The notes: a model not told the origin generated them from the sequence alone. DNA of 11,401 nucleotides from an uncultured Novosphingobium sp. (GCA_938005655.1 CALLNA010000066.1:1-11401); one strand, 5' to 3'; shown: positions 1 to 7,627, counted from the stretch's first letter. Made by a program: numbers and translations.

Positions 1-403
1 CCGCCGTGCCTTCGCGGCCCGCCGAGCCGCCGAAGAGGTGGGTCACGACCGTTCCGATGAAGATCAGCGGGGCCATGCGGAGCGGCACGCCGCCCCCGGG
101 CTCGTGGACCTGCTCGACGATCAGATTGTTGCCGCCCGCCACGCTCTTGCCCATCCAGTGGTAGAGCAGGCCGATCCCGCCGCCCGCGAGCGGCAGCAGG
201 AACAGCATCCACGGATGGGCGAAGCGCGTCCGCGTCGCAACGTCGAGGCTCCAGAGGAAGGCGGCGCACAGCGACCCGACCGCCACCGCCATGGGGACGA
301 GGATCAGGGTCCAGCGCAGGACCGACATCGCATGATCGTGGCGAGTGCGGAAAAACGCGGCGAGGTTGAAGCTCGCAAAAAGGTTCGCAAAGGTGGCGCG
401 CAC
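1..403 (-). CDS. CLC-F fluoride/proton antiporter, N-terminal part (cut by window edge)
   Basis: This is the first 134 codons of a CLC-superfamily inner-membrane protein, predicted to expel fluoride in exchange for protons. About residues 28-53 and 63-81 are hydrophobic helices. The motif GGNNLI near residue 90 stands where ordinary CLC proteins carry GSGIP, and GGSAGREGTA near the cut end is the GREGP-type filter motif with Thr in place of Pro. From memory, both changes mark the CLC-F subfamily, which lacks the usual chloride-binding serine. The GTG start at 403 is chosen because AAGGAGG (414-408) precedes it and the riboswitch ends just upstream; an in-frame ATG at 328 has no comparable ribosome site. 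The fluoride riboswitch independently supports the assignment. The C-terminal two thirds, with the rest of the pore, lie outside the window. Confidence 0.9.
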   Translation of the reverse strand, partial: MRATFANLFASFNLAAFFRTRHDHAMSVLRWTLILVPMAVAVGSLCAAFLWSLDVATRTRFAHPWMLFLLPLAGGGIGLLYHWMGKSVAGGNNLIVEQVHEPGGGVPLRMAPLIFIGTVVTHLFGGSAGREGTA

Positions 404-440
404 GATTCCTCCTTGTTGCCTGACGGCGAAAGGTAGGAAT
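401..440 (-). promoter_or_regulatory. Riboswitch expression platform: Shine-Dalgarno sequestering helix
   Basis: The 3' strand of the aptamer, ATTCCTACCTT (440-430), is complementary to AAGGAGGAAT (414-405), which contains the whole Shine-Dalgarno site before the GTG at 403. Ten base pairs form with only A434 bulged. The same ATTCC (440-436) closes aptamer helix P1, so the two structures exclude each other. Without fluoride the ribosome site should be masked; with fluoride bound, P1 holds the strand and translation can start. There is no T-run between aptamer and gene, so transcription termination is unlikely. The pairing is seen directly; the switching direction is inferred. Confidence 0.75.
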
Positions 441-492
441 CATCAACCCCTAGGGGCGGTTCGGCCCGAAGGCCCGGCAGAAATCCATTGCC
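431..492 (-). promoter_or_regulatory. Fluoride riboswitch aptamer (crcB motif)
   Basis: Read on the minus strand, this stretch carries the conserved blocks of the crcB fluoride aptamer in the right order: GGCAATGGATTTCTGCC (492-476), AACCGCC (461-455) and TTGATGATTCCTACC (446-432). The 5' GGCA (492-489) can pair with TGCC (479-476), giving the pseudoknot. GGATT pairs with ATTCC (440-436) as P1 with one U-U mismatch. A GGCC-TTCG-GGCC hairpin (474-463) fills the variable part, and CCCCTAGGGG (456-447) lies in the second helix. The element sits immediately upstream of a CLC-F-type antiporter gene, a standard target of this riboswitch. It was recognised by eye against the remembered consensus, not by a covariance search. 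Confidence 0.9.
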
Positions 493-499
493 GTTCGCA

Positions 500-528
500 T
501 CTATGCCGATGCTGCGGTGCCGCGTCCA
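500..528 (-). promoter_or_regulatory. Candidate promoter for the fluoride riboswitch transcript
   Basis: TGGACG (528-523; 4 of 6 to TTGACA) and CATAGA (505-500; 3 of 6 to TATAAT) are separated by 17 bp. A start site seven bases beyond the -10 box would fall at 493-492, the first base of the aptamer. The hexamer matches are modest; the spacing and fit to the RNA start are the main support. The 112 bp between the monooxygenase stop and the aptamer hold nothing else that I can recognise. Confidence 0.4.
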
Positions 529-603
529 TCCTCCCTGCGCGCTCGATACGCGGGTCGCTCGCCGGTCTCGCCAGGCACGAACCCCCCGATCAGATTTCCG
601 GCG

Positions 604-1809
604 TCACGCGGGCCCCTTCGAGACATGCTCGCGGCGAATGCCGAGGCCCAGCAGCCAGGCCGGCAACGCCTGCAATGCGGGAACGGCCTGTAGAAGGCGG
701 ACGATCGCCGGGACACGAGGCGCCTTCTCACGCATGGCCGCGCCGATGACGTTGCGGTGGACGGCGCGCTGCACGGCCTGGATCGTCCTAACGGGCAGCA
801 TCCGGCGCTTCTGCACGCGATGCAGCAGCGGATCGGGATCGGCGCCGCGCGCGAGCGGCGCAGCCAGGATATTCGCCGCGGCGACGGCATCCTGAATCGC
901 CAGGTTGATGCCGACGCCGCCGACTGGCGACATGGCGTGGGCCGCGTCGCCGATGGCGAGCAGGCCGGGGCGGTGCCAGCGGGTCAGGCGGTCGAGGGAG
1001 ACGGTCAGGAGCTTCACGTCGTCCCAGTCGGCGATGGCGTCGATATGGTCCGCGAGAGGGGGAACCGTCGCCGCGACATCCACCCGGAAACGGGCCAGGC
1101 CGGCAGCCCGCACCCGATCCGCCGCTCCCTTCTCGATCACGCGCGCGCACTGGAAATAGTCGCCCCGGTCGATGGTCACGATCATCTCGCCCCGGTCGAT
1201 ATAGCCCTGGGTGCGGTTCTCGGGGGTCCGCGGCTTGGGCACACGAAACCACAGCACGTCGATGGGCGCGCCCAGATCCTTTCGCGGTAGCCCGGCGGCC
1301 TCACGCAGAACGGAGCTGCGTCCATCGGCAGCGATGACCAGTGCCGCTTCCAGCGCCTCGCCCGTGGCAAGCCGCACGCCCTCGACCCGCGTCGCGCCCT
1401 CGATCAACCCGACCGCCTCCGCTTCCATGCGCAGGGAGAAGGCGGGGAATTGCCGCGCCTGCTCGGCCACGAAATCGAGGAAGTGCCATTGCGGCATCAT
1501 GGCGATGAAGCGCGCGGGCCCGGGCAGCCGGCTGAAGTCCGCGATCCGATACTCATGGCCCCCGATGACCGCGCCGACGGACTCCACCTTGTCGTGCTCG
1601 CGCGCGAGGAGCGCGTCCAGCAGGTCGAGTTCGCTGAAGATGTCCAGGGTGGAAGGGTGAACCGTATCGCCCCGAAAATCCCTGAGGAAGTCCCGGTGCT
1701 TCTCCAGCACGACGGTCATCACCCCGGCGCGCGCAAGCAGCAGCCCAGCCATCATCCCGGCCGGACCGCCCCCGACGATGACGACTGGATGGTTGTTGCG
1801 AGCAATCAT
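604..1809 (-). CDS. FAD-dependent monooxygenase, group A flavoprotein (UbiH/PheA-like fold)
   Basis: A 401-residue cytoplasmic flavoprotein expected to use NAD(P)H and oxygen to hydroxylate an organic, probably aromatic, substrate. The three hallmark motifs of the family are present: the Rossmann GxGxxG as VGGGPAGMMAG (residues 12-22), the DG motif as IAADGRSS (159-166) and the GD motif as IGDAAHAMSPVGGVG (286-300), which contacts the FAD ribityl chain. Length fits the single-component para-hydroxybenzoate hydroxylase-like group without the thioredoxin-like C-terminal domain of larger phenol hydroxylases. ATG at 1809 follows an in-frame stop; the ribosome site is weak. It lies 65 bp downstream of the symporter gene and is probably co-transcribed with it. 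The substrate is unknown: close relatives are usually annotated only as FAD-dependent oxidoreductases. Confidence 0.88.
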   Translation of the reverse strand: MIARNNHPVVIVGGGPAGMMAGLLLARAGVMTVVLEKHRDFLRDFRGDTVHPSTLDIFSELDLLDALLAREHDKVESVGAVIGGHEYRIADFSRLPGPARFIAMMPQWHFLDFVAEQARQFPAFSLRMEAEAVGLIEGATRVEGVRLATGEALEAALVIAADGRSSVLREAAGLPRKDLGAPIDVLWFRVPKPRTPENRTQGYIDRGEMIVTIDRGDYFQCARVIEKGAADRVRAAGLARFRVDVAATVPPLADHIDAIADWDDVKLLTVSLDRLTRWHRPGLLAIGDAAHAMSPVGGVGINLAIQDAVAAANILAAPLARGADPDPLLHRVQKRRMLPVRTIQAVQRAVHRNVIGAAMREKAPRVPAIVRLLQAVPALQALPAWLLGLGIRREHVSKGPA

Positions 1810-1874
1810 GGCGTCACTCTAGGCTGCCAACGCCAAAGCGGCAAACGGGCGGGCCCGGCCATTCCGCATCGGCG

Positions 1875-3302
1875 TCAATGACACCCCGCTCCGGATGCGC
1901 CGACGCCGGTCGTTCGATCGAAACGATCGCCGCGATAGCGGGACAGGATCAGCGTCGTGATCACGGTCAGGGCCAGGCTCACCCCGAGATACAGCAGGGC
2001 CATGCGGTCGACGACGCCGGCGGGGACCTGATCGCGTTCCATCCCTTGGGGAAAGGCCGCCAGCATCAGGAGCAGGCCTGCGCCCAGCGTGCCCAGCCCC
2101 TGGCTCGCCTTGCGCATGAAGCTGCTCGACGCGAGCAGCAGGCCTTCGGAGCGCCGGCCGGTCCTGGCCTCGGCTTCCTCGACCAGGTCCGCCACCATCG
2201 AGGACAGGGTGATCGTGATCATCGTCATGGTGCCGGCGCCGATCACGCTCTGGGCTCCGACCAGCACCAGCAAGCCGGCGCCCTGCACCGGCAGCAGGTC
2301 GAGCAGCCGCGCGAGCAGCGGGACGGCGCCCGCGGCCGCGTTGATCCACAGCAGCAGGATCGCCGCGCGGCGCTTGCCCAGCCGGGCCGAGATCGCGGGC
2401 GCCGCGGCGATCACCAGCAGGCCGAACATGATCGGCACCGTCAGGATCGTGATCTGCGCCTGGGTGAAGCGGTAGAAATACATCAGCCAATAGATGCCGA
2501 GCGTGCTGCCGATGCCCGAGCCGATCGAGATGAACACCGCCGCCGCGACGAGGACCGCCAGCGACCGGCTTTTCAGCGTCTCGGCCATGTCGCGCAGATG
2601 ATCGCCCAGCGAGCGGCGCCGCGCCGGTGACGGCGGGGCGCCACTCACGATCCGGCGGTGCAGCCCGGCCGCGCAGAAGGTCAGGGACAGGACGATGACG
2701 GTCGCCGCAAAGATCGCGAAGGGCCGGTAGCCCTCCGCCGCAAGCAGGCCGCCCGTTCCATCGGGCCGCTCCTTCATGAACACGTTGTAGGCCAGCGCCG
2801 TGACCGTCAGGCCGCCCGCGGCCTCGAACAGGTAGCGCGCGGTGAACAGGCGGGTCCGCTCATGATAGTCGGAGGTCAGCTCGGGAACGAGCGCGACGTG
2901 GGGCAACTCGAAGAAGGTATCGAAGAAGCGGATGCCGATCACGCAGACGGCAAGATAGGCCGTCAGCATCGGCGCCGGCCAGCCCGCCGGCGGCATCCAC
3001 AATAGCAGGAACAGGACCGTCACCGGCACGATGGACAGGTACATGAAGGGCAGCCGCCGCCCCCAGCGCGAACGGAACGTGTCCGAAAGCTGGCCGACCA
3101 GCGGGTCCCAGATCGCGTCGAGCACCAGCGAGGCCATCAGCACGGTGGAGATCGCCAGCGCGGACAGCCCGATCACCTGATGATAGTACAGCATCAGGAA
3201 CGAGGTGATCGGCACGGTCTTGGCCGCGCCGCCGATCGCCCCGATGCCGTAGATCGCCGTGCCGGCCCATCCCAGCTTCCCCGGCGGCGCGGGAGCCGTC
3301 AC
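1875..3302 (-). CDS. GPH-family (MelB-type) cation symporter, MFS superfamily
   Basis: A 475-residue inner-membrane protein with about 12 hydrophobic segments, the usual size for glycoside-pentoside-hexuronide:cation symporters. The signature region LDAIWDPLVGQLSD (61-74) followed by SRWGRRLPF (78-86) aligns with the MelB loop. Asp62 and Asp66 have the DxxxD spacing of the MelB residues that bind Na+ or H+, so coupled import is likely. Members transport sugars, glycosides or, in sphingomonads, uncharacterised catabolic substrates. The GTG at 3302 is the only start near the conserved N-terminus; an in-frame stop lies 16 codons upstream. An ATG 47 bp upstream at about 3334 is in another frame and stops soon. 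The gene follows the GntR gene by 128 bp and precedes the monooxygenase, suggesting it brings in the substrate both respond to. Confidence 0.9.
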   Translation of the reverse strand: MTAPAPPGKLGWAGTAIYGIGAIGGAAKTVPITSFLMLYYHQVIGLSALAISTVLMASLVLDAIWDPLVGQLSDTFRSRWGRRLPFMYLSIVPVTVLFLLLWMPPAGWPAPMLTAYLAVCVIGIRFFDTFFELPHVALVPELTSDYHERTRLFTARYLFEAAGGLTVTALAYNVFMKERPDGTGGLLAAEGYRPFAIFAATVIVLSLTFCAAGLHRRIVSGAPPSPARRRSLGDHLRDMAETLKSRSLAVLVAAAVFISIGSGIGSTLGIYWLMYFYRFTQAQITILTVPIMFGLLVIAAAPAISARLGKRRAAILLLWINAAAGAVPLLARLLDLLPVQGAGLLVLVGAQSVIGAGTMTMITITLSSMVADLVEEAEARTGRRSEGLLLASSSFMRKASQGLGTLGAGLLLMLAAFPQGMERDQVPAGVVDRMALLYLGVSLALTVITTLILSRYRGDRFDRTTGVGASGAGCH

Positions 3303-3413
3303 CGCGATCGCCTTCGCGGCATGTCGGGCGGCGCTGCTTCAGGCATCCCCACTCCCCCAAGGCGCGGCATGCGGTTTCCTTCCGTGGCCGGGTGCGAGAA
3401 GGAACGGGCAGCG

Positions 3414-3430
3414 CGACCGCGGCCCGGTCG
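3414..3430 (-). repeat. Short hairpin directly after the GntR gene stop codon
   Basis: CGACCG (minus strand 3430-3425) and CGGTCG (3419-3414) form a perfect 6-bp stem with a 5-base loop, starting at the base after the regulator's stop. No T-run follows, so intrinsic termination is doubtful; it may protect the transcript end or be chance in GC-rich DNA. Confidence 0.3.
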
Positions 3431-4198
3431 TCACCCGCGCCCGGGCTTCTCCGCATCCGTCCCCACGGCCCCGCGCCAGGCCGCCGAGCCGCGATCGATC
3501 CAGACCTTGCGCGTATGAAGCGCGGTCATCATCGCCAGCATCTCGTCGCCCTCCGCGATCGCCTCCAGCTCCATAAGCTTGGCCTTGCGCCACCGCTCGA
3601 CGAAGCGCGCATGATGAGGTTGAGGGGACGATGGCACCCCTTCTTCGAACTGGGATGTCACCTGCTGATAGGAGAAGGCCGCGTTTATGCCGAAGAACAC
3701 CTCGATGTAGGAGCCGCGGATCAGCCGGAAGATCGCCGAACGGCTGCTTTTCTCGAACGCCGCGACCTGCTCCAGCGTGGCATCGAGGCCCAGCTCGTGA
3801 AGTTCCCGCACCAGCCGGTCGACCAGGACACCGGCCTCCGCCCGATCCGCGTTGGCGGCCTGCCGCAGCGTCTCCATCCACAGCGCCGTCGCCACGCCCC
3901 CGGTATGCCGCGTATCGAGACCCAGGGTATCGAGATAGGCGCAGACGACGGTTTCGACCATGTCCACGCTGGGCCGGGAGGCGAAGTAGCCGCCGTTGAT
4001 CCCGCGCCGCACGTTGAGGACGCCTTCCCGCTCCAGCAGGCGCGCGGCCTGGCGGACGGTGACGCGCGACACCCCGAGCCGCGCGATCAGGTCGTCCTCG
4101 TTGCCGAGCAAGGTGCCATCGGCCTCGCCAAGCGCCCAGTCGCGCAGCCGCTGCGCTGCGTCATCGATCGGCGACCTGGCTTTCCCCTGCTTGTGCAC
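3431..4198 (-). CDS. GntR-family transcriptional regulator (FadR/FCD-like)
   Basis: A 255-residue DNA-binding protein. Residues 11-75 form the winged helix-turn-helix typical of GntR proteins: LLGNEDDLIARLGVSRVTVR (30-49) contains the recognition helix, and VRRGINGGYFASRP (63-76) is the wing. The rest is helical, the size of an FCD or FadR_C ligand-binding domain, but the usual FCD metal-binding Asp/His pattern is not evident, so its ligand class is open. GTG at 4198 is the only usable start, because an in-frame TAG lies four codons upstream; AGGG precedes it by about nine bases. The gene follows the small secreted protein by 48 bp and precedes the symporter, a common place for a local repressor of a TonB receptor/transporter locus. 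Its operator is unproven; tandem repeats lie just before its start. Confidence 0.87.
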   Translation of the reverse strand: MHKQGKARSPIDDAAQRLRDWALGEADGTLLGNEDDLIARLGVSRVTVRQAARLLEREGVLNVRRGINGGYFASRPSVDMVETVVCAYLDTLGLDTRHTGGVATALWMETLRQAANADRAEAGVLVDRLVRELHELGLDATLEQVAAFEKSSRSAIFRLIRGSYIEVFFGINAAFSYQQVTSQFEEGVPSSPQPHHARFVERWRKAKLMELEAIAEGDEMLAMMTALHTRKVWIDRGSAAWRGAVGTDAEKPGRG

Positions 4199-4216
4199 GC
4201 GCCATCCCTAGCCCAA

Positions 4217-4246
4217 GCCGATTCCGGCCGCCAGCGCCGATTCCGG
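4217..4246 (-). repeat. Tandem 11-bp repeats upstream of the GntR gene, possible operator
   Basis: CCGGAATCGGC occurs twice on the minus strand (4246-4236 and 4227-4217), exact over 11 bases and 19 bp apart, about two turns of the helix. Each copy contains the dyad CCG-GAAT-CGG. The pair fills most of the short gap between the small secreted protein and the regulator start. Binding by the regulator itself is a guess. Confidence 0.4.
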
Positions 4247-4591
4247 TCAATTCCTGGCGGGGATCTTCTGGAGGTCGCGATCCAGCTCGGCCAGCTTGGC
4301 GTCCGACAGGACATCCGGGGCATAGGCCTTGAGCGCGTCCTGCATCTCCTTCAGCGTCATGCCCGCGGCCCGCTCCGTGTCGTCGCCCAGCCGAGTGACC
4401 AATTCGGGAATGTGCTTCATCAGCACGGCCTTGGCCTCGGGATCGGCAAGCAGCGTGCCGAGCTGGCTGTTCGCGACCGAATAGGTCCGGACGGCGGCGG
4501 CCGGGGCCTCCGCCTGGCCGGGCGCGGCGGCCAGGGCCCCGCTGCCGAGGCAGGCGAGCGCGAGGCTGCTCGCGAATATCATCAGGCGCAT
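4247..4591 (-). CDS. Small secreted protein of unknown function, downstream of the TonB receptor
   Basis: A 114-residue protein with a clear Sec signal peptide: MRLMIFASSLALACLGSGALA, cleavage likely near residue 22. After an Ala/Pro linker (23-35), residues 38-111 look like one compact helical domain with LGTLLADPEAKAVLMKHIPEL (44-64) and MTLKEMQDALKAYAP (78-92). I recall a similar small domain, roughly 'GTLLxxPxAxxVLxKHxP...GMTLxxLQ', attached to secreted sphingomonad enzymes, but cannot name a family or function. ATG at 4591 is preceded by AAGGAG with 9-base spacing, which supports a translated gene. It lies 77 bp after the receptor stop and is probably co-expressed with it, so it may assist the receptor or bind its ligand in the periplasm. 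Confidence 0.8.
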   Translation of the reverse strand: MRLMIFASSLALACLGSGALAAAPGQAEAPAAAVRTYSVANSQLGTLLADPEAKAVLMKHIPELVTRLGDDTERAAGMTLKEMQDALKAYAPDVLSDAKLAELDRDLQKIPARN

Positions 4592-4668
4592 GGTCTCGAT
4601 CTCCTTCCAATGTCAGGGCCGGCCAGCGGGCGACCGGACCGGCGGCCTCGCTCGACCCGCCCGGGATG

Positions 4669-7473
4669 TCAGAACTTCTTGGCGATGCCGAACTTGATCA
4701 ACCGGCCTGGCGTCTGGCCCTGCTGGTTCTGATAGCCCGAATTGCCGCGCAGGAACGGCGGGTGGGTGTTGAGCAGGTTGTCGAGGTTGAGCGTCGGGTC
4801 CAGCCCGCCGGTCCAGCGCGCCTCGCCGGGAATGCGATAGCGGAAGAACAGGTTGAAGACGTTCCAGGCGCCGACATAGGTCTGGTTAAGGTTCGCGGCC
4901 GTGCCGATCTGCGGATAGCCGTCGACGTGCAGCCAGGTGCCCTGCGCGGTCAGGCCGTGGATCTCCGCCCCCAGCGTCAGGGACGAGCGCAGGCGGGGCG
5001 TATCAAGGTCGAGCAGGGTCTCGACGACCGGCGCCTGCGAGCTGACCTGCGACTTGGTGCTGATCGGCAGGCTGCCGCTGAAGTCGACATAGACCGCGCC
5101 GAAGCTCGTCGGACGGCGATAGCGCGCGTAGAAGTCGAAGCCCTTGGTCCAGAAAGTGCTGACGTTGGTCGTGCGCGCATCGACGATGGCGTAGATGCTC
5201 GACAGGTCGGCCGCCTGCAACGCGCCGCCGCCGGTCACGCCGGGCGTGCTCAGCACCTTCTGCCGGAAGGCCTCGACGTCGCTCTGCTGATAGGTGCGGA
5301 AATAGTCGGGGAATTGCGACCAGAGCAGCGAGCTGCCCAGCGGCGCGCCGCCGATCCGGTCGTAGAACTTGATATTGTAATAGGTCATGCCCAGCGACAG
5401 GCCCGGCACGATCGGCGGCTTCACGTCGACGCCCAGCGAGTAGATCTTCGCCTTCTGCGGGAGGATCGGCAGGCTGGTGCCGCGCAGGACGTAGATCGAC
5501 CGCCCCGTGGGATCGAGCCCGGAGGGCGCGCCGGCCGTGAAGATCGGGATCGACGAGGGACTGAGCGGGATCGCCAGGATGGACGGCACCCCGGCCTGGG
5601 TCAGCGTGTAGAGCGCCGGGGCCTGGAACGACTTGCCCCAGCCGCCGCGCAGCTTCAGCCATGCGACGGGCCCGAAATCGACGCCGAACTGCGGATTGAA
5701 GGTCCCGCCGAAGTCGCTGTAGTGGTCATAGCGGCCCGCCGCCGACAGGGTCAGCGAATGGAACAGGCCGCGATTGCCGGCGCCGATGATCGGCACGCTC
5801 AGTTCGCCGAAGGCGGCCGCGACCCGGCGGGACGCATATTGCAGCGGCAGGGCGCCGATGTTCGCCGCGGTCACGCCGCTGGCATACTGCAACGAATAGC
5901 TCTCGTGGATATATTCGCCGCCGATCGCGGCCTTCACGTCGCCGCCCGGGAGATGGAACAGCGGCCCGTCGACGACGAGGCGGGTGTTGAGCAGTTCGTT
6001 GACGCCCCGGCCGTATTCGTACCAGTCGCGCGCCGCCCGGAGCGCGGGGAGGGTGTTCGGGTCGTTGAGGGTGAGGAAGTTGAAGGTGCCGGCGGCGGCC
6101 GCCTGGGTGATCGGCGCCGAATTGATCGCGCCGTTCGAGACCGGCCCCTGGAACGTCGAGACGCCGCGGCCGTAGTTGGCCAGGAAGTTGATCTGCCAGC
6201 CCTTCCCCGCGTCGATCCGGATCGTCGGCGTGATCCCCCAGCTCTCCATCTCCGAGACCTGCTTGGTCGAGAAGCCGAAGACCGGGCTGAGGTCGAAGCT
6301 GATCGTCTCCGACGCCGGCTGCGTCGCGACCGGCAGGGTGATGTACGACGGATTGGGCACTCCCCCGCTCAGCAGGCGCGGGATGGTGATCGCGCTGGAG
6401 GGCCGCAGCGGCCCGGAATCCGAGATGTTGTCGCGATGGTTGTAGAAAGCGGTGATCGAGGCCGTCACCGGCCCGCCGTCATCGTAGGTGAAGCGCGCGA
6501 ACAGCGAATGGCGCTTCTCGCGCGGATAGATCGTCGCGTAATCCGTCGGGTCGCAGCGGTTGCCGAGGTTGCCCGCGCTCGACAGGCCGGGCAGCGCGTA
6601 GTTCACGCCCCCGGCCGACACCGTGCCCGGCGAGCACTGCATGTTCCCCTCGACCGGCCGGCCGAGCTTGTCGGTGTTGATCCAGTCGAGCGCCTGGTTG
6701 TAGGCGCGGTCGTAGCCATAGAACTCGTCGTGCCACAGGTAGTTGTAGGCGATGTAGGCCGAGCCCCAGCCCCAGTCCTTGCCGGCGACGATATTGGCGT
6801 CGACCTGCTTGAAGTCGTCGGCGAAGCCGTAATGCCCGCCGACCTGGATGCCGTCGAACCGCTTGCGAGTGACATAGTTGACCACGCCGCCGATCGCGTC
6901 GGTGCCGTAGACCGCCGAGCCGCCGTCGGTCACGATCTCCACCCGCTCGATCGCCGAGGCGGGAATCGAGTCCGCGTCGGGGCCGTTCTGCTGGATGCCC
7001 ATGCCCGGCAGGCGGTGGCCGTCGAGCAGCAGCAGCGTCGCCGAGGCCGGCGCCGGGCTGGCGCTCGGCTGGAGGTTGCGCAGGTCCGGACGGTTGATGC
7101 TGGTCCCCGCGCCCGTCGCGCCGCGGATGCTGGGCTGCATCCCGAAGAAGTTGGTCTGCGGAATGCTGGCCAGGAGCTGGGACGCATTGGCCGCGCCGGT
7201 GGCGGCGATCTGCTCCTGGGTGACGGCGATGGTCTGCGAGCCGCCCGGCGCGACGCCGCGGATCATGGTTCCGGTGACGACGATGGTGCTCGGGTCCTCG
7301 CGGTCGACGCCGGCATCCTCGGCCACGGCCTCCTGCGAGGTGCGGATGTCGGGAATTTCCGATGGGCTGGCCGGCTGCGCCTCCGCCGCCGCGCCTTCCG
7401 CGAAGGCGGGCGTCGCGACCGCGAACACCGACAACGCCGAGCCCGCCATGAGCGGCACGAACTTATTCCTCAC
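4669..7473 (-). CDS. TonB-dependent outer-membrane receptor
   Basis: A 934-residue outer-membrane transporter that would import a ligand using TonB/ExbB/ExbD energy. A signal peptide ends at about AFA-E (23-26). An acidic linker follows, then a TonB box-like STIVVTGT (62-69) and the plug domain (about 75-205), recognised by SIRG (115-118), LLLLDGHRLPG (147-157) and IERVEIVTDGGSAVYGTDAIGGVVNYVT (175-202). The remainder is a Tyr- and Gly-rich 22-strand barrel ending in LIKFGIAKKF, with the terminal Phe needed for outer-membrane insertion. There is no extra N-terminal signalling domain, so it is not a FecA-type transducer. The GTG at 7473 is chosen because GGGGGAGA (7488-7481) lies seven bases before it. 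This subclass is common in sphingomonads for diverse plant- or aromatic-derived compounds; the ligand cannot be read from sequence. Confidence 0.95.
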   Translation of the reverse strand: MRNKFVPLMAGSALSVFAVATPAFAEGAAAEAQPASPSEIPDIRTSQEAVAEDAGVDREDPSTIVVTGTMIRGVAPGGSQTIAVTQEQIAATGAANASQLLASIPQTNFFGMQPSIRGATGAGTSINRPDLRNLQPSASPAPASATLLLLDGHRLPGMGIQQNGPDADSIPASAIERVEIVTDGGSAVYGTDAIGGVVNYVTRKRFDGIQVGGHYGFADDFKQVDANIVAGKDWGWGSAYIAYNYLWHDEFYGYDRAYNQALDWINTDKLGRPVEGNMQCSPGTVSAGGVNYALPGLSSAGNLGNRCDPTDYATIYPREKRHSLFARFTYDDGGPVTASITAFYNHRDNISDSGPLRPSSAITIPRLLSGGVPNPSYITLPVATQPASETISFDLSPVFGFSTKQVSEMESWGITPTIRIDAGKGWQINFLANYGRGVSTFQGPVSNGAINSAPITQAAAAGTFNFLTLNDPNTLPALRAARDWYEYGRGVNELLNTRLVVDGPLFHLPGGDVKAAIGGEYIHESYSLQYASGVTAANIGALPLQYASRRVAAAFGELSVPIIGAGNRGLFHSLTLSAAGRYDHYSDFGGTFNPQFGVDFGPVAWLKLRGGWGKSFQAPALYTLTQAGVPSILAIPLSPSSIPIFTAGAPSGLDPTGRSIYVLRGTSLPILPQKAKIYSLGVDVKPPIVPGLSLGMTYYNIKFYDRIGGAPLGSSLLWSQFPDYFRTYQQSDVEAFRQKVLSTPGVTGGGALQAADLSSIYAIVDARTTNVSTFWTKGFDFYARYRRPTSFGAVYVDFSGSLPISTKSQVSSQAPVVETLLDLDTPRLRSSLTLGAEIHGLTAQGTWLHVDGYPQIGTAANLNQTYVGAWNVFNLFFRYRIPGEARWTGGLDPTLNLDNLLNTHPPFLRGNSGYQNQQGQTPGRLIKFGIAKKF

Positions 7474-7611
7474 GATATGTTCTCCCCCGTGAATCGCTAT
7501 TGTGATTTTAACAAATCAGTAATCTGTTTTTTGATTGAGGAAAAGGAAAAACGAGAGCCCTCAATATATTTTCCAGACCCATCCGGATCACAGCCGATTA
7601 TCAAAACCTAG

Positions 7612-7627
7612 AATCAAAACTTTGATT
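7612..7627. repeat. Perfect inverted repeat AATCAAA-AC-TTTGATT, possible operator
   Basis: Two 7-bp arms separated by 2 bp form a 16-bp dyad about 140 bp upstream of the receptor start. A partial direct copy of the left arm, ATCAAAAC, lies 13 bp away (7600-7607). The symmetry suits binding by a dimeric regulator such as the GntR protein encoded downstream, but AT-rich DNA produces such dyads by chance fairly often. Confidence 0.4.

Noticed and set aside
447..456. Perfect palindrome CCCCTAGGGG as a protein operator
   Set aside because: It falls inside the fluoride aptamer and is better explained as part of an RNA helix.
1..1809. Link between the fluoride unit and the neighbouring monooxygenase as an organofluorine-degrading system
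   Set aside because: Adjacency is the only support; no dehalogenase motif is visible and the antiporter has its own riboswitch and likely promoter, so general fluoride resistance suffices.
3392..4732. Plus-strand open frame of about 450 codons across the GntR and small secreted protein genes
   Set aside because: It spans two real minus-strand genes, has no ribosome site of note and no family-like motifs.
7508..7582. 24-codon minus-strand frame in the receptor leader
   Set aside because: No convincing ribosome site and no sign of a conserved leader peptide; short frames are expected by chance here.
4666..7611. Very long open frame (about 980 codons) on the plus strand opposite the TonB receptor
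   Set aside because: Its translation is rich in Arg, Ala, Val and Asp without domains or a signal, as expected for the antisense of a GC-rich gene; the minus-strand receptor explains the region fully.
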